A stretch of 46,445 nt of DNA, taken from positions 1 to 46,445 of the forward strand of contig JAGXNP010000004.1 in the NCBI GenBank assembly GCA_019894885.1, given 5' to 3'. This document shows, in pieces, positions 24,751 to 34,000 of the stretch. Numbering within the stretch: position 1 is the first letter of the stretch; each line of letters starts with the position of its first letter. The notes beneath the pieces are model-generated. The model did not search any database and had not been told where the DNA came from. It saw only the letters and a list, made by a program, of their open reading frames with translations. The DNA is from Promethearchaeota archaeon (GTDB lineage Archaea; Asgardarchaeota; Lokiarchaeia; Sigyniarchaeales; SOKP01). A program made the position numbers and the translations under genes.

Positions 24751-25971
24751 TTGGAAGGACATGTTCAATTTAGCGATTTGGATTTTGAGTTTGGATATTC
24801 TTGTATGCCTGATAGGTTGCACTTCTATACAAAAGAGGAAAATGATTTCCGAATGGAAGTGCGCGAATGGTGTAAAAACAATGTCGAACCTGTTGCTGAG
24901 AAGATAGATCGGGAGAGAAATTATAGTTTAGCAGTAGAGGTTTTACGTAAGATGAAACCCTATTTGAATATTATAATCCCAAAAGAAGCTGGAGGACTTG
25001 GGAAAGGAGTTTTATACCGAACGATATTTGGTGAGGAACTTACGGCCTTTAACTATGCTCTCGCGGGAATTTTCGGGGCTTCCTCTTGTTTATTTGCTGG
25101 TCCAATAATAGAATTTGGAACCCAAGACCAAAAATTAAAGTACCTCTCAGGAATAGCTGATGGGTCAAAAATAGGTGCAATAGGTATCACTGAGCCTACA
25201 GGAGGCTCAGACGCAATAGGAGGTATGAGATTAAAGGCAGTGAGAGAAGACGATCACTATGTCCTCAACGGAGAAAAATGCTTTATAACAAACGGTAGCG
25301 TAGCGGATTACATTTGTTTATATGCTAAAACAAACGATCAAGTAAAAGCGCATCAAGGAATTTCTGCATTTATTTTCGAAACTGACACTCCTGGCTTTGA
25401 AGTGGTTAAAGAATACAAGCACATGGGACGTAGAGGGATGCCCAATTCTCATCTTCGCTTTAATAACTGTAAAGTCCCGGTTGAAAATATGCTTCATAGA
25501 GAAAATGAAGGCGTAGATGTGTTGTTGTTTGGCCTTGATGGCGAAAGAACTTTTACTGCTTCTCAATACCTTGGTCTTGCTCGAAGTGCCTTAGAAGTTG
25601 CATATAAATACGCTCATAAACGCGTGCAATTCAAAAAACCTCTCTACTCTTTTGAGGGAATATCGTTCAAACTTAGCGAAATGTTTATGGATGTAGAGCT
25701 TAATAGAATGGCAATAGCTCAAATTGCTAGAATGCTTGATGATGGTCATTATTGTAGAGCCTCCGTTGCTGCTGTTAAAACTCGGATAGCAGACGCAACA
25801 GTGAGAATTACGCAAGATGCAGTTCAAATTGCGGGAGGTCTTGGATACTCAGAAGAATATCCTTTAGAACGCTATTATCGAGATGCAAAGATCGGACAAA
25901 TCTCAGCAGGCACATCTGAAATTATGAGATATATCATTACAAGAGAAATGATAAGAATGTGGGGCAAATAG
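24751..25971 (+). CDS. Acyl-CoA dehydrogenase
   Basis: About 406 residues from the TTG at 24751, five bases after TGTGA; the GTG at 24742 is the other candidate. FAD and substrate motifs: IGAIGITEPTGGSDAIGG, CFITNGSVADYI, and the C-terminal YRDAKIGQISAGTSEI. The position of the usual catalytic Glu (EGT) is Ala, while GLDGERTF has a Glu at the place used by isovaleryl-CoA and long-chain enzymes, so those are the closest mechanistic types. The enzyme forms enoyl-CoA and passes electrons to an electron-transfer flavoprotein, which is not in the window. It probably feeds the crotonase-like proteins. Confidence 0.92.
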   Translation: MEGHVQFSDLDFEFGYSCMPDRLHFYTKEENDFRMEVREWCKNNVEPVAEKIDRERNYSLAVEVLRKMKPYLNIIIPKEAGGLGKGVLYRTIFGEELTAFNYALAGIFGASSCLFAGPIIEFGTQDQKLKYLSGIADGSKIGAIGITEPTGGSDAIGGMRLKAVREDDHYVLNGEKCFITNGSVADYICLYAKTNDQVKAHQGISAFIFETDTPGFEVVKEYKHMGRRGMPNSHLRFNNCKVPVENMLHRENEGVDVLLFGLDGERTFTASQYLGLARSALEVAYKYAHKRVQFKKPLYSFEGISFKLSEMFMDVELNRMAIAQIARMLDDGHYCRASVAAVKTRIADATVRITQDAVQIAGGLGYSEEYPLERYYRDAKIGQISAGTSEIMRYIITREMIRMWGK

Positions 25972-25973
25972 GT

Positions 25974-26873
25974 TTAAATGTATTCTTCCCTTATTAATTT
26001 TTCAACTGCACTTAAAGGTAATGAAAAAGGTTCGATTGATTCCATTTTAAGCGATGTTAACGCTGCAGAAAATCGTAAGGAATCTTCTGGACTTTTGGTT
26101 ATTCGTGATCCTAAATAACTTATAAAGGCAGTATCCCCTCTACCTGTCCTTCCTATGCTAGTTTTATTTTTCCAAGGAAAGAAGTACAATCCATTTTTTA
26201 AACTTAAGTTTATTCCGTTTTTGTGGGTGATAAGAACTTCTTTCGGTCCTAATTTGGTTAGTTGTTTACCTGCTTTTGATATGGAAGATAGAGTTGTAAG
26301 AATTTTCGCTTCAGTTTCGTCAACTTTTAAGTAATCTACTTTAGATATTATTTCAACCTTCTCTTTTTCAGTTAAGTTGAAATATTGCATTTTACTCTCT
26401 TTTAAACCTCTAATAAAACCTTGGATGTCAAGCCCCAATCTGCCGTTATATATCTCATTCAAATATTTTAACAGTTCTAAATCGATTTCACCCGCAATTA
26501 TCGAACCTATAACAAAAAATTTTGTGTTAATATCTGGGATTTCTTCCTTATTAAACGCACCCGCAAAACCTAAAGGCTCGTAACTCCTATATTCCATATT
26601 TTGTGAGGAGTATATGTTTTTAATTCCTGAAGTTTCTTTAGCTGGATACGCAAAGTATTTGATATTGTTTTTCTCGAACGATTCCAAAATTGGGAAATCT
26701 TCGATCTTTAACCTCGTAATGATTGCTAATTTCAATCCCATTCGACTGCCTGTTAACCCTCCGTAATATACTGCACCTCCTAATACCGATTTACTCACTC
26801 CATCGATTTCTATGATATCTTTTGCTACATGCCCAATTATTACAATATCTGACTCAAATTCTTCTTTAACCAT
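25974..26873 (-). CDS. PfkB-family carbohydrate/nucleoside kinase
   Basis: 299 residues of the ribokinase fold. VLGGAVYYGG is the first substrate-binding motif, VDYLKVDETEAKIL an N-x-x-E-like motif, and GRTGRGDTAFISYL the second PfkB signature with the catalytic Asp. The GRTGRGD form is common in archaeal members of uncertain substrate. Lys, Leu and Ile are frequent, like the neighbours. It ends two bases after the stop of the convergent acyl-CoA dehydrogenase. ATP-dependent phosphorylation of a sugar or nucleoside is likely. Confidence 0.85.
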   Translation of the reverse strand: MVKEEFESDIVIIGHVAKDIIEIDGVSKSVLGGAVYYGGLTGSRMGLKLAIITRLKIEDFPILESFEKNNIKYFAYPAKETSGIKNIYSSQNMEYRSYEPLGFAGAFNKEEIPDINTKFFVIGSIIAGEIDLELLKYLNEIYNGRLGLDIQGFIRGLKESKMQYFNLTEKEKVEIISKVDYLKVDETEAKILTTLSSISKAGKQLTKLGPKEVLITHKNGINLSLKNGLYFFPWKNKTSIGRTGRGDTAFISYLGSRITKSPEDSLRFSAALTSLKMESIEPFSLPLSAVEKLIREEYI

Positions 26874-26982
26874 AATGAATGGTTTTAAAATGAAATATTT
26901 GTTTAAGAAATTATCTTTTTTAATTTATAAAGTTAGGAATTTCTCGAAATAAGATTAAAAAAAATAAAGTGGAAATTCAAAT

Positions 26983-27528
26983 CTATTTTATCTTATGCTT
27001 TTTAAATTTGTATTTCTGTGATACTAAAAATGTTGTTAAGATAATTCCAATCATTAAAGGTATTAATCCTTGTGAAACATAGTGAGTTGAATAGCTTGTT
27101 TGAATTGTTCCATATATTTCTAAGTAAGTTTCAGCAGTTATGAAAATATGTATATAACCAATATAAGGTTGATTTAGATAAAGGGTTTTATAGATTCCAC
27201 TAATGTTCTGCTCCTCGTAATATGGGAGATATCCTCCTTGTTCATTAATCCAAGCCCCGTAGTCGTTATCATTAAGTACTAATATTGTAAAAGAACTGTT
27301 ATCTGCCCCTAGACTAATAATCAGTTCTTGATTATTTGAAAACATAGGATACTGGTAGTGTAACGGATATGTTACACCTTCTATTATACCAAATTGTCCA
27401 AAATTCTCAATCACGTATGTATTTGGGAAAGGGATATATATAATTGAAATTCCAATAAATGAGAAAATTATCCCTGTTATCATTATAATTGTAGATTTCT
27501 GCTTTTGTTTAAATTCCTTCTCAATCAT
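26983..27528 (-). CDS. Membrane protein with two TM helices and an extracytoplasmic domain
   Basis: 181 residues, not assigned to a family. A Lys-rich cytosolic start precedes a first helix (IIMITGIIFSFIGISIIYI). Next come about 100 residues rich in Tyr/Asn/Gly that look like an extracytoplasmic beta domain, and a second helix (GLIPLMIGIILTTFLV) with a Lys-rich end. Both termini are therefore inside. Small proteins with this layout are common in Asgard archaea. It stands alone on the minus strand. Confidence 0.6.
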   Translation of the reverse strand: MIEKEFKQKQKSTIIMITGIIFSFIGISIIYIPFPNTYVIENFGQFGIIEGVTYPLHYQYPMFSNNQELIISLGADNSSFTILVLNDNDYGAWINEQGGYLPYYEEQNISGIYKTLYLNQPYIGYIHIFITAETYLEIYGTIQTSYSTHYVSQGLIPLMIGIILTTFLVSQKYKFKKHKIK

Positions 27529-27771
27529 AAGAAGTAATTACCTCTCTTTTATTGTAATCTAAATAGAAGGAAGAAATAAGCTTATTTAAATAATGCTAGT
27601 AAGTAAAATTTAAACAATTTAAATTAATTATGTATAACATTTAAACAGATTTCAGAGTAAATCAGCCTAAACTGACGAAAATAAGAACTTTTATAGGAGA
27701 AAGATATTCAAGTTAATTTAACAATTAAACTAATAATTTTTAAAGAGGGATGTTCATTTACAATTTTAATA

Positions 27772-27978
27772 ATGCATGAACGGAAGAAAGATTTTTTAAA
27801 ATATACCTTGCTCTTTATTTTATTTTTAATCGCTGTTATCTATGCGATTACATTTCATGTAATAGCAGAGTATAACAATTGGATAGAGTATCAGATTTCT
27901 ATTATTGTTATGATATCATTAATCTTCTTTATGAGTTTTTTCTTCTTCTCAGCATTCCATTACATTATCCGAAAATGA
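27772..27978 (+). CDS. Small two-TM membrane protein
   Basis: 68 residues with a charged start (HERKKDFLK) and two hydrophobic segments (TLLFILFLIAVIYAITF and ISIIVMISLIFFMSFFFF), ending in IIRK. No domain can be recognised. The hydrophobicity makes it a likely real protein, but such frames can occur by chance in AT-rich DNA, so support is moderate. In the preceding gap (27529-27771) I see only AT-rich sequence. Confidence 0.5.
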   Translation: MHERKKDFLKYTLLFILFLIAVIYAITFHVIAEYNNWIEYQISIIVMISLIFFMSFFFFSAFHYIIRK

Positions 27979-28013
27979 TTAGCATTTAAACTAAATAATA
28001 CTAGTATTTAATT

Positions 28014-28733
28014 CTATGAATTCAAATTGACTAATGCGTTGGTTATTGCTTTTACAAGAGTTTCTGTAAGTTGAAAGTCTAATCGAATACATTTTGCGAC
28101 CTCGATTTGAATTGCGTTTATTTTGTTTTTTTTAAAAAACTGCTGAGTTATATATCCTCCAGAATAAGATAAATTATGTTCTGTTAAAGTCAGGCCATCA
28201 TCTACTTTGAAATACTTAGAAATTTCGGATTGCAGTTGAGAACAGCCCCAATATTTATTACAATCTTGTTCTTTTGGATCTTCAAGGAGATCAAGGGTTT
28301 TACCGAATATGTGCCCAAAAATAACATCAGGATATTCTCTATAAGGTTTTGTAAATCCATGGAAATCTATAATTAATACTCTTCCGTGGTTAGATACGCA
28401 CTCTTGAGCGAAATCGTTCAAAAGTTCATGATAAGAATGAAAAATTGTCTGGGCTTCAATAGATTTATGATTGAAGGAACTTTCTGATTGCGAGGGTCGG
28501 TTTAAATCTACTTTACTTCTATGGATTTTGCTAAGAATGTGGGAAATACTAATATTTTTAACTTTTAACGAACTTATAATCAACTTTGCGATGAAGTATG
28601 TATTCTTATCTGCAATTTGAGGACCGACTGTCTTATCTGGTATTCTATTTGGCTTTTTATAACCTCCATGAGGACAAGATAGGATAACTGGTGCATTACC
28701 TTTTGCGAATTCAAAATATCTACTAAAGTCCAT
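28014..28733 (-). CDS. N-formylglutamate amidohydrolase-like protein
   Basis: 239 residues with the family's zinc-site motifs: VILSCPHGG near the start, KIHRSKVDLNR in the middle and VLIIDFHGF. The C-terminus has SYSGGYITQQFF and IQIEVAKCIR, also typical. In bacteria the family removes the formyl group in histidine breakdown, but many archaeal members lie outside histidine pathways and may hydrolyse other amides or peptides. It stands alone here, so the substrate is open. Confidence 0.8.
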   Translation of the reverse strand: MDFSRYFEFAKGNAPVILSCPHGGYKKPNRIPDKTVGPQIADKNTYFIAKLIISSLKVKNISISHILSKIHRSKVDLNRPSQSESSFNHKSIEAQTIFHSYHELLNDFAQECVSNHGRVLIIDFHGFTKPYREYPDVIFGHIFGKTLDLLEDPKEQDCNKYWGCSQLQSEISKYFKVDDGLTLTEHNLSYSGGYITQQFFKKNKINAIQIEVAKCIRLDFQLTETLVKAITNALVNLNS

Positions 28734-28917
28734 TCAAGTTTAAAAATTATTTCCAAGTAATAAATTTTGATAAATTAAAATGAGAATTGTGATCTAATTC
28801 ATTCCAGTTTGTTTTGAGGTGAGATTAGCTTTAAGGATTATTTTTTCGTTGCGGAATTTAAACTCATGCTATTAATTATTTGTTTATTTCTTTATTACCT
28901 TAATAATTATTTTCAAA

Positions 28918-29286
28918 ATGTTTTTTAATTTAGAAAATTTTTGCTTATTACATTTAAGTAAATTAATAAGTTACTATTTAATTGAGGTAAGGGATAGATT
29001 GGCTATTGATGATTTGATAAGCTTTTTAAAAAAGAAAGGTTTTAGAGATACATTAGAAGTCCTTATGAACTCTAAAGGGCATAGAATCGATAAACACTCC
29101 TTTTATAACGAATTAAACAAGTTTAGCTACTATAATTCGTATTTCCGAGTTAAAGAGGATTTAATTGAGCGGGGTTTGATTACGATTGAGCAAAACAACA
29201 AAAAGAAGTTCGTAAAATTAACATCTAAAGGTTTAGATGTGTATAATAGATTAGAAGAAATCAATAATCTAATAAACAATAAATAG
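28918..29286 (+). CDS. Winged-helix DNA-binding-like protein
   Basis: 122 residues. The C-terminal half, RVKEDLIERGLITIEQNNKKKFVKLTSKGLDVYNRL, has the helix, strand, wing and LTxxG of winged-helix regulators. The N-terminal half would give the first helices. The first ATG lies in a hydrophobic stretch and a later start is possible. There is no sign of a metal or ligand site. Divergent from the amidohydrolase-like gene. Its target is unknown. Confidence 0.6.
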   Translation: MFFNLENFCLLHLSKLISYYLIEVRDRLAIDDLISFLKKKGFRDTLEVLMNSKGHRIDKHSFYNELNKFSYYNSYFRVKEDLIERGLITIEQNNKKKFVKLTSKGLDVYNRLEEINNLINNK

Positions 29287-29391
29287 ACTTCACTATATAC
29301 TAAAATCTCATATTCTCAGCAGTTATTTTTAATCTTTCTTTCTTTTTTTATTAAAAGGATATATTCACCTGATTAGAAGGAGTTAAAAAAA

Positions 29392-30024
29392 ATGATTTTG
29401 GAAAAGCTTATCGTAGGACCATTAGGTACAAATTGCTATATTTTTGGATCAGACAAGACCAAAGAAGTTGTTGTAATAGATCCTGGAGGAAACGCCGAAG
29501 CAATAATTACTAGTATTGATGAATTGAAAGGAAAACCAATTGCAGTTTTATTAACACACGGTCATTTTGATCACACAACAAAAGTAGGTAAAATTCTCCG
29601 CCATTTTGAAATACCACTGATGTACAATAAGAAAGAGTACGATTCTGGAACTTTTAATCAAAAACAAGCTAATCGGTGGTTAGTTGAGGGAGATATTATT
29701 AAAATCGGAGAGATTAGACTCCTTACTTTAGAAACACCCGGTCATAGTCCGGGATCCTTATGCTTTTACACCTCTGATGTTGATAAGTTTAAAGGAAAAG
29801 ATATTAACGGTATATTGTTCACAGGCGATTTAATTTTTAGAGGAAGCATTGGAAGATCGGATTTTCAAGGTGGGAATCAAAATTTATTATTTGAAAGTAT
29901 ACGTAAGAAGATTATGAATAATAAAGGAATAAATGATAACTTTATCATATGTCCTGGGCATATGGGTTTATCAACTGTAGGAGAAGAAAGAGCAAATAAC
30001 ATGTTTAGGAAATTTTTTCTTTAA
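29392..30024 (+). CDS. Metallo-beta-lactamase-fold hydrolase (glyoxalase II-like)
   Basis: 210 residues. The metal motif is LTHGHFDHTTK (HxHxDH), followed by ETPGHSPGSLC, the FTGDLIFRGSIGRSDF block and the ICPGHMGLS histidine, all typical of the small YcbL/glyoxalase II-like group. It has a good GGAGT ribosome-binding site. The probable role is thioester or lactone hydrolysis. No partner genes show which. Confidence 0.9.
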   Translation: MILEKLIVGPLGTNCYIFGSDKTKEVVVIDPGGNAEAIITSIDELKGKPIAVLLTHGHFDHTTKVGKILRHFEIPLMYNKKEYDSGTFNQKQANRWLVEGDIIKIGEIRLLTLETPGHSPGSLCFYTSDVDKFKGKDINGILFTGDLIFRGSIGRSDFQGGNQNLLFESIRKKIMNNKGINDNFIICPGHMGLSTVGEERANNMFRKFFL

Positions 30025-30089
30025 TTTTTGAAAAAATCCATATAAAAGCAAGTAGTTGATGAGATAGGATCAAGAAAATAAAAGGTTGA

Positions 30090-30374
30090 TTATTTAAGGA
30101 TAATTAGAATAAGTTGTTCCTCTAAAGCAATCATAGTTTCTCCTTTCGAAGTTTCTAAGCGTATAAATTTAAGTCCACCTTCTTTCAATGCATTCACAAC
30201 CTGTTTTCCCTTACCAATTAAGGATGTAACATAAGCTGATATCTCTTCACTGATTTCGATTTCCATGTTAGAATCTATCGGTAAACCACTCGAATCACAA
30301 ATGATCACACCCCTTATTCCCTCGCGTTCTTCGAAGCGACGTATGATAGCCTTGACTTCTTGTCGATTAATCAT
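30090..30374 (-). CDS. Roadblock/LC7-domain protein (94 residues)
   Basis: A single Roadblock/LC7 domain: the helix AIIRRFEEREGIRGVIICDSSG, a strand with GLPIDSN, a long helix, then LKFIRLETSKGETMIAL and the last strand LILII. Eukaryotic relatives are dynein light chain LC7 and the Rag-binding Ragulator subunits; in bacteria and archaea MglB-like forms act as GTPase regulators. Asgard archaea have many copies. It is divergent from a second Roadblock gene at 30649. No small GTPase gene lies nearby. Confidence 0.85.
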   Translation of the reverse strand: MINRQEVKAIIRRFEEREGIRGVIICDSSGLPIDSNMEIEISEEISAYVTSLIGKGKQVVNALKEGGLKFIRLETSKGETMIALEEQLILIILK

Positions 30375-30648
30375 TATTAAATCAAATTTTTAAGTTAATT
30401 TAATACCAAATTAATATATAATTATAATATATTCCCTATTTAAAAAATTATCATCTTCTTTTTATTCTTTTGATAAGTTGCAAATAATTAAGCGGTATGT
30501 TAGAAAAAAAAGCTTTGAGATACTCGAAGGGAAATAAATTTAAATTAGGATAATATATATATATATTTAAGTATTAAACTACAAGATTTAGATAAGCTAA
30601 TTCAGAATTCAAAAACTAATTACTAAAAAAATAAAGAGTCGTGTAACT
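30375..30648. promoter_or_regulatory. Divergent promoter region between two Roadblock genes
   Basis: The 274-bp gap is very AT-rich, with TATA-like runs on both sides: a plus-strand ATATATATATATTTAA at about 30553-30570 and a minus-strand candidate around 30413-30432. The gap could drive both Roadblock genes. I see no gene in it. Confidence 0.4.
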
Positions 30649-31002
30649 ATGGTAGACAAGGAAGTTATTGAAAAGAAATTAGCAGAATTGTTTGATGTCG
30701 TACCTGAAACTGAGGGTTTAATAGCTTCTGATATGGAAGGAAAAGTAATTGTAGGACAAACTATTACGGAAATGGATCACAATGGAATCGCGAAAGCATG
30801 TGCAACACTTATAAAAAATATTAATGTTTTGGGGGAAAACATAGGAAAGGGGGGCGTAAAATCAGCAACTATAGAATTAGAAGACGGATATGGAGTAATA
30901 GTTAGTTCTGATAAGGGAATCTTAATCGCTTTAGCTGGATTAGATGGTAAAGCGTCTTTATCTCTTCTTAAAAGAAACTTAATTTCAATTTCAAACTTAT
31001 AA
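30649..31002 (+). CDS. Roadblock/LC7-domain protein (117 residues)
   Basis: A longer Roadblock/LC7-like protein: an N-terminal helix VIEKKLAELFDVVPETEG, LIASDMEGKVIVG, a Gly-rich GENIGKGGVKSATIELED, and the final YGVIVSSDKGILIALAG strands. It resembles small archaeal Roadblock proteins associated with GTPases or with gas-vesicle and cytoskeletal systems. It may heterodimerise with the divergent 94-residue protein; Roadblock domains usually pair. T-rich sequence after the stop likely ends the transcript. Confidence 0.8.
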   Translation: MVDKEVIEKKLAELFDVVPETEGLIASDMEGKVIVGQTITEMDHNGIAKACATLIKNINVLGENIGKGGVKSATIELEDGYGVIVSSDKGILIALAGLDGKASLSLLKRNLISISNL

Positions 31003-31058
31003 ATTTATTTCCTCTTTTTTTAAAAAAAAGAAATATAGGAAGTTAATATTTTTGAAAA

Positions 31059-34000
31059 TTAATCCTTAAGACCTTTTTCTTCTAATAACGAATCTAAATC
31101 TGTAGCAAGAGATTTATCCTTTTTCTCGGCTTCTGGTTTTTTCTTCTTCAATCGCTTCTTGGTTTTTTTTTCGGTATCCTCTGTTGGTTGTGCTTCTGGA
31201 ATTTCTTCCTTAGGTAATTCGCTTACTGATACATATCTTCCTTTTCGTTGTTTTCTTTTTTCAGGTTCTTCAAAAGGAGTTTCGATTCTCTTTATAGTCC
31301 TTTTCACATAAAATAACATGATTCCCCAGACTAAAACAAAAATAAAAACCATGATAAGGGTGAATAAGTTTAGTAAATAATCAACAAGTAGCACATCATA
31401 TATATCAAACAACTTTGAAATTTGAAAAGTAAGCTCCTCATCAGTTATATCATTTTTTAAGCCTATTGAAACAGATACATTTATTTGATCGATTGCTGGA
31501 ATGTCAATTTTAATCAAAATAACTGTAATATCTCCGGGTTTAAATTTTTCTAACGCTAAATAATCAATCTCAACAATGCTATATGTTAATGAGGGTAAGA
31601 TCCCTATAGAAATATTTGGAACGATTACTCTGAGTTCCGAGTCTCCTATATTGCTTAATGTTAATTGGATGGTGATTTGAGCGTTTCTATAAATCTGCTC
31701 TACATTCGATCGAAGCCTTAAGGATATGGCATTGAATGCGCGATACATTAAAACAGTAACATTACGAGAGTTTTCTAAAGTATATTGATCTCCTTGCCAA
31801 GTTAAGCGAAATTTAAACTGGTCATCGCTTGGTAGACTTGATGTATCAATTTCAAAATCTGTAATACCATTCATATCCGAAATTTGAGTCGAAAGGGTTT
31901 CCCATATTCCACTATCATAAAATTGACAAGAAACATTCTTATTTGGAATTATATCTCCGAACTCCGTTATTAATATAGAACTTATATTAAATAATTGACC
32001 GTAATTCGGTGTTTGAGGTAGTGTTTGAATCTCTGAAAAATCGCTATTAATTTTCAGAGAAAAGGATTCAATAAATTGGTTGTAGCTACTTACATAATTG
32101 CGGTCGTATATATTTATTATAAAAGTAGTTTGATTTGGAAGATATTGACATTCATCTCTTTCAAAAGGCTTCACAATTGAAGCTCCTGTAATATCATTGT
32201 TCGATTTTAAAGCGATAATATAACCCTCAAACACATCTTCTGTACTATTGATAATTAAGGAATATTCATTGCTTTCAAAAGTATCAATCTCAAAGCTTTC
32301 GCCACCGTATTCTATAAAAACTGTGAATATTGTTTTTGCTCCACCTTTTCTTATTGGAGCATTCACTCCATGCCAGTTTCCATCTCCGAGAAGAGTTGGC
32401 ATTGTGATATCAACAGAAAACTCTTGGGTATCTTCGCCATTTGGATCAATACTAGGTTTTAAAGTTTTGAGATCTGTCGTTTGTTCAGCGATAACCCATT
32501 CTTGATTAGCTAAAGATACAAGCTGTACGTTTAACCTTAGCTTAATCTCGACAAAATCGTGTTTATTTTGAATTCTTGCGCTAATTCGTATATTTTCATT
32601 AGGATTTAAAATTGTCTCGTTTTGCAGAAAACTTTCAATTACAATCGGGATTTCTTCTTCGCCAATAGTATATATAAACTCTTGATTAATATCTGTTTTA
32701 TTTACAGCATAAAACGAAGGGTAATATTTGTCATCCGTGACATTAACAGTACTAATTAATATCGAATATTCTTCATACACCTTGTCAACGATTCCATCAA
32801 GAATATTCTGGTTTAATGTTGGTTCGAAGATTAAATCATTCATCTCAACATCGTACTTATCAATATAAAGCTTAAGTTTTTGACATCCTATAGCAGAGCC
32901 ATTTTCCCAGAAGAATCCTAAATAATAATTACCAAGAACAGGTATATCGTTTGTCACATCGTAAATGGATTGATTATTAAAATCGTAAACAAGAGAATTC
33001 CCAGTTATTACTCCTGATCCTGAATTTAATTCGACTCCTGGTACTTTTGTAGAATTGTTTGGATAAAAAAGAACCACATTAGCGTTGCCACTAATAGGAG
33101 CATTAGAATTAGGATCTCTTATATCGAGTTTTATTGATATATTATCCCCATACATAAAACCGTTAGTTTCCCAAAGAATGTCTTTGTAATTAATGTAACT
33201 ATTCATATCGTATATGAGGTTGCTACTAGTAAGGTTAAGTGAGTAAACACCGCTTATACCCCCAATAAGATCGTTTGGTACTGAAATATATTCGTATGAA
33301 GGTTGATTGGGCAGTACTTGTTCTCCACCCGTCTTGTTTACAATGTCCTCGTAAATCTCGACGAAATTTGGATTTGTTAAATTTTTTGCAGTATAATCGC
33401 TCGGGAATAAATACCAAAATTCAAGCAAATTCCAATTATCGAAGTTTTTATAACCTGTGTTCATAGTATAGTTTAGCTCCCATATCGGAGTAGTATCATA
33501 AGATACTTGATAAACACTGTTAGCTTGTTCTATCCAATATGCTTTTACCATATAGGTAACGTTAAAATTAAATCCTTGAATTATGCTATTATTCCATGTT
33601 AAGTCTATTTGGAAATTATTCAAAGAATTATTTGTAATTGAAGTAGTAAAATTATAATCCCATTGACCTAAACCCCATTTTAAGGATGAACTTGTATCGT
33701 AAGGAGGATCATTGTTGATTTGGTTAATGATAGGAATATCTTGAATCTTTAATGTATCTTGACTGTCGTAAGGATTCGTAAAATCTGAGGGCATATATGC
33801 TCTAGTAACATTCAATTTAAAAGCCGCTGCGTCAAGTATTTCAGAGTTGTAGGGTGATGTTGTGGTAAGCACTTGTTTAATCGCTAAATTCCATGTAAAT
33901 CCACTGTTACTGCTTGTTCTTAATTGATGATCTACTATCGTTTCAGGATCCCCATAAGTTTGCTGAGGCATTGTAACTAAACTAAAAACCTGTTCTGAAC

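Noticed and set aside
28818-28930. Good GAGGTGAG motif followed by a 35-residue hydrophobic frame
   Set aside because: No start codon at proper spacing; the frame overlaps the promoter and start of the winged-helix gene.
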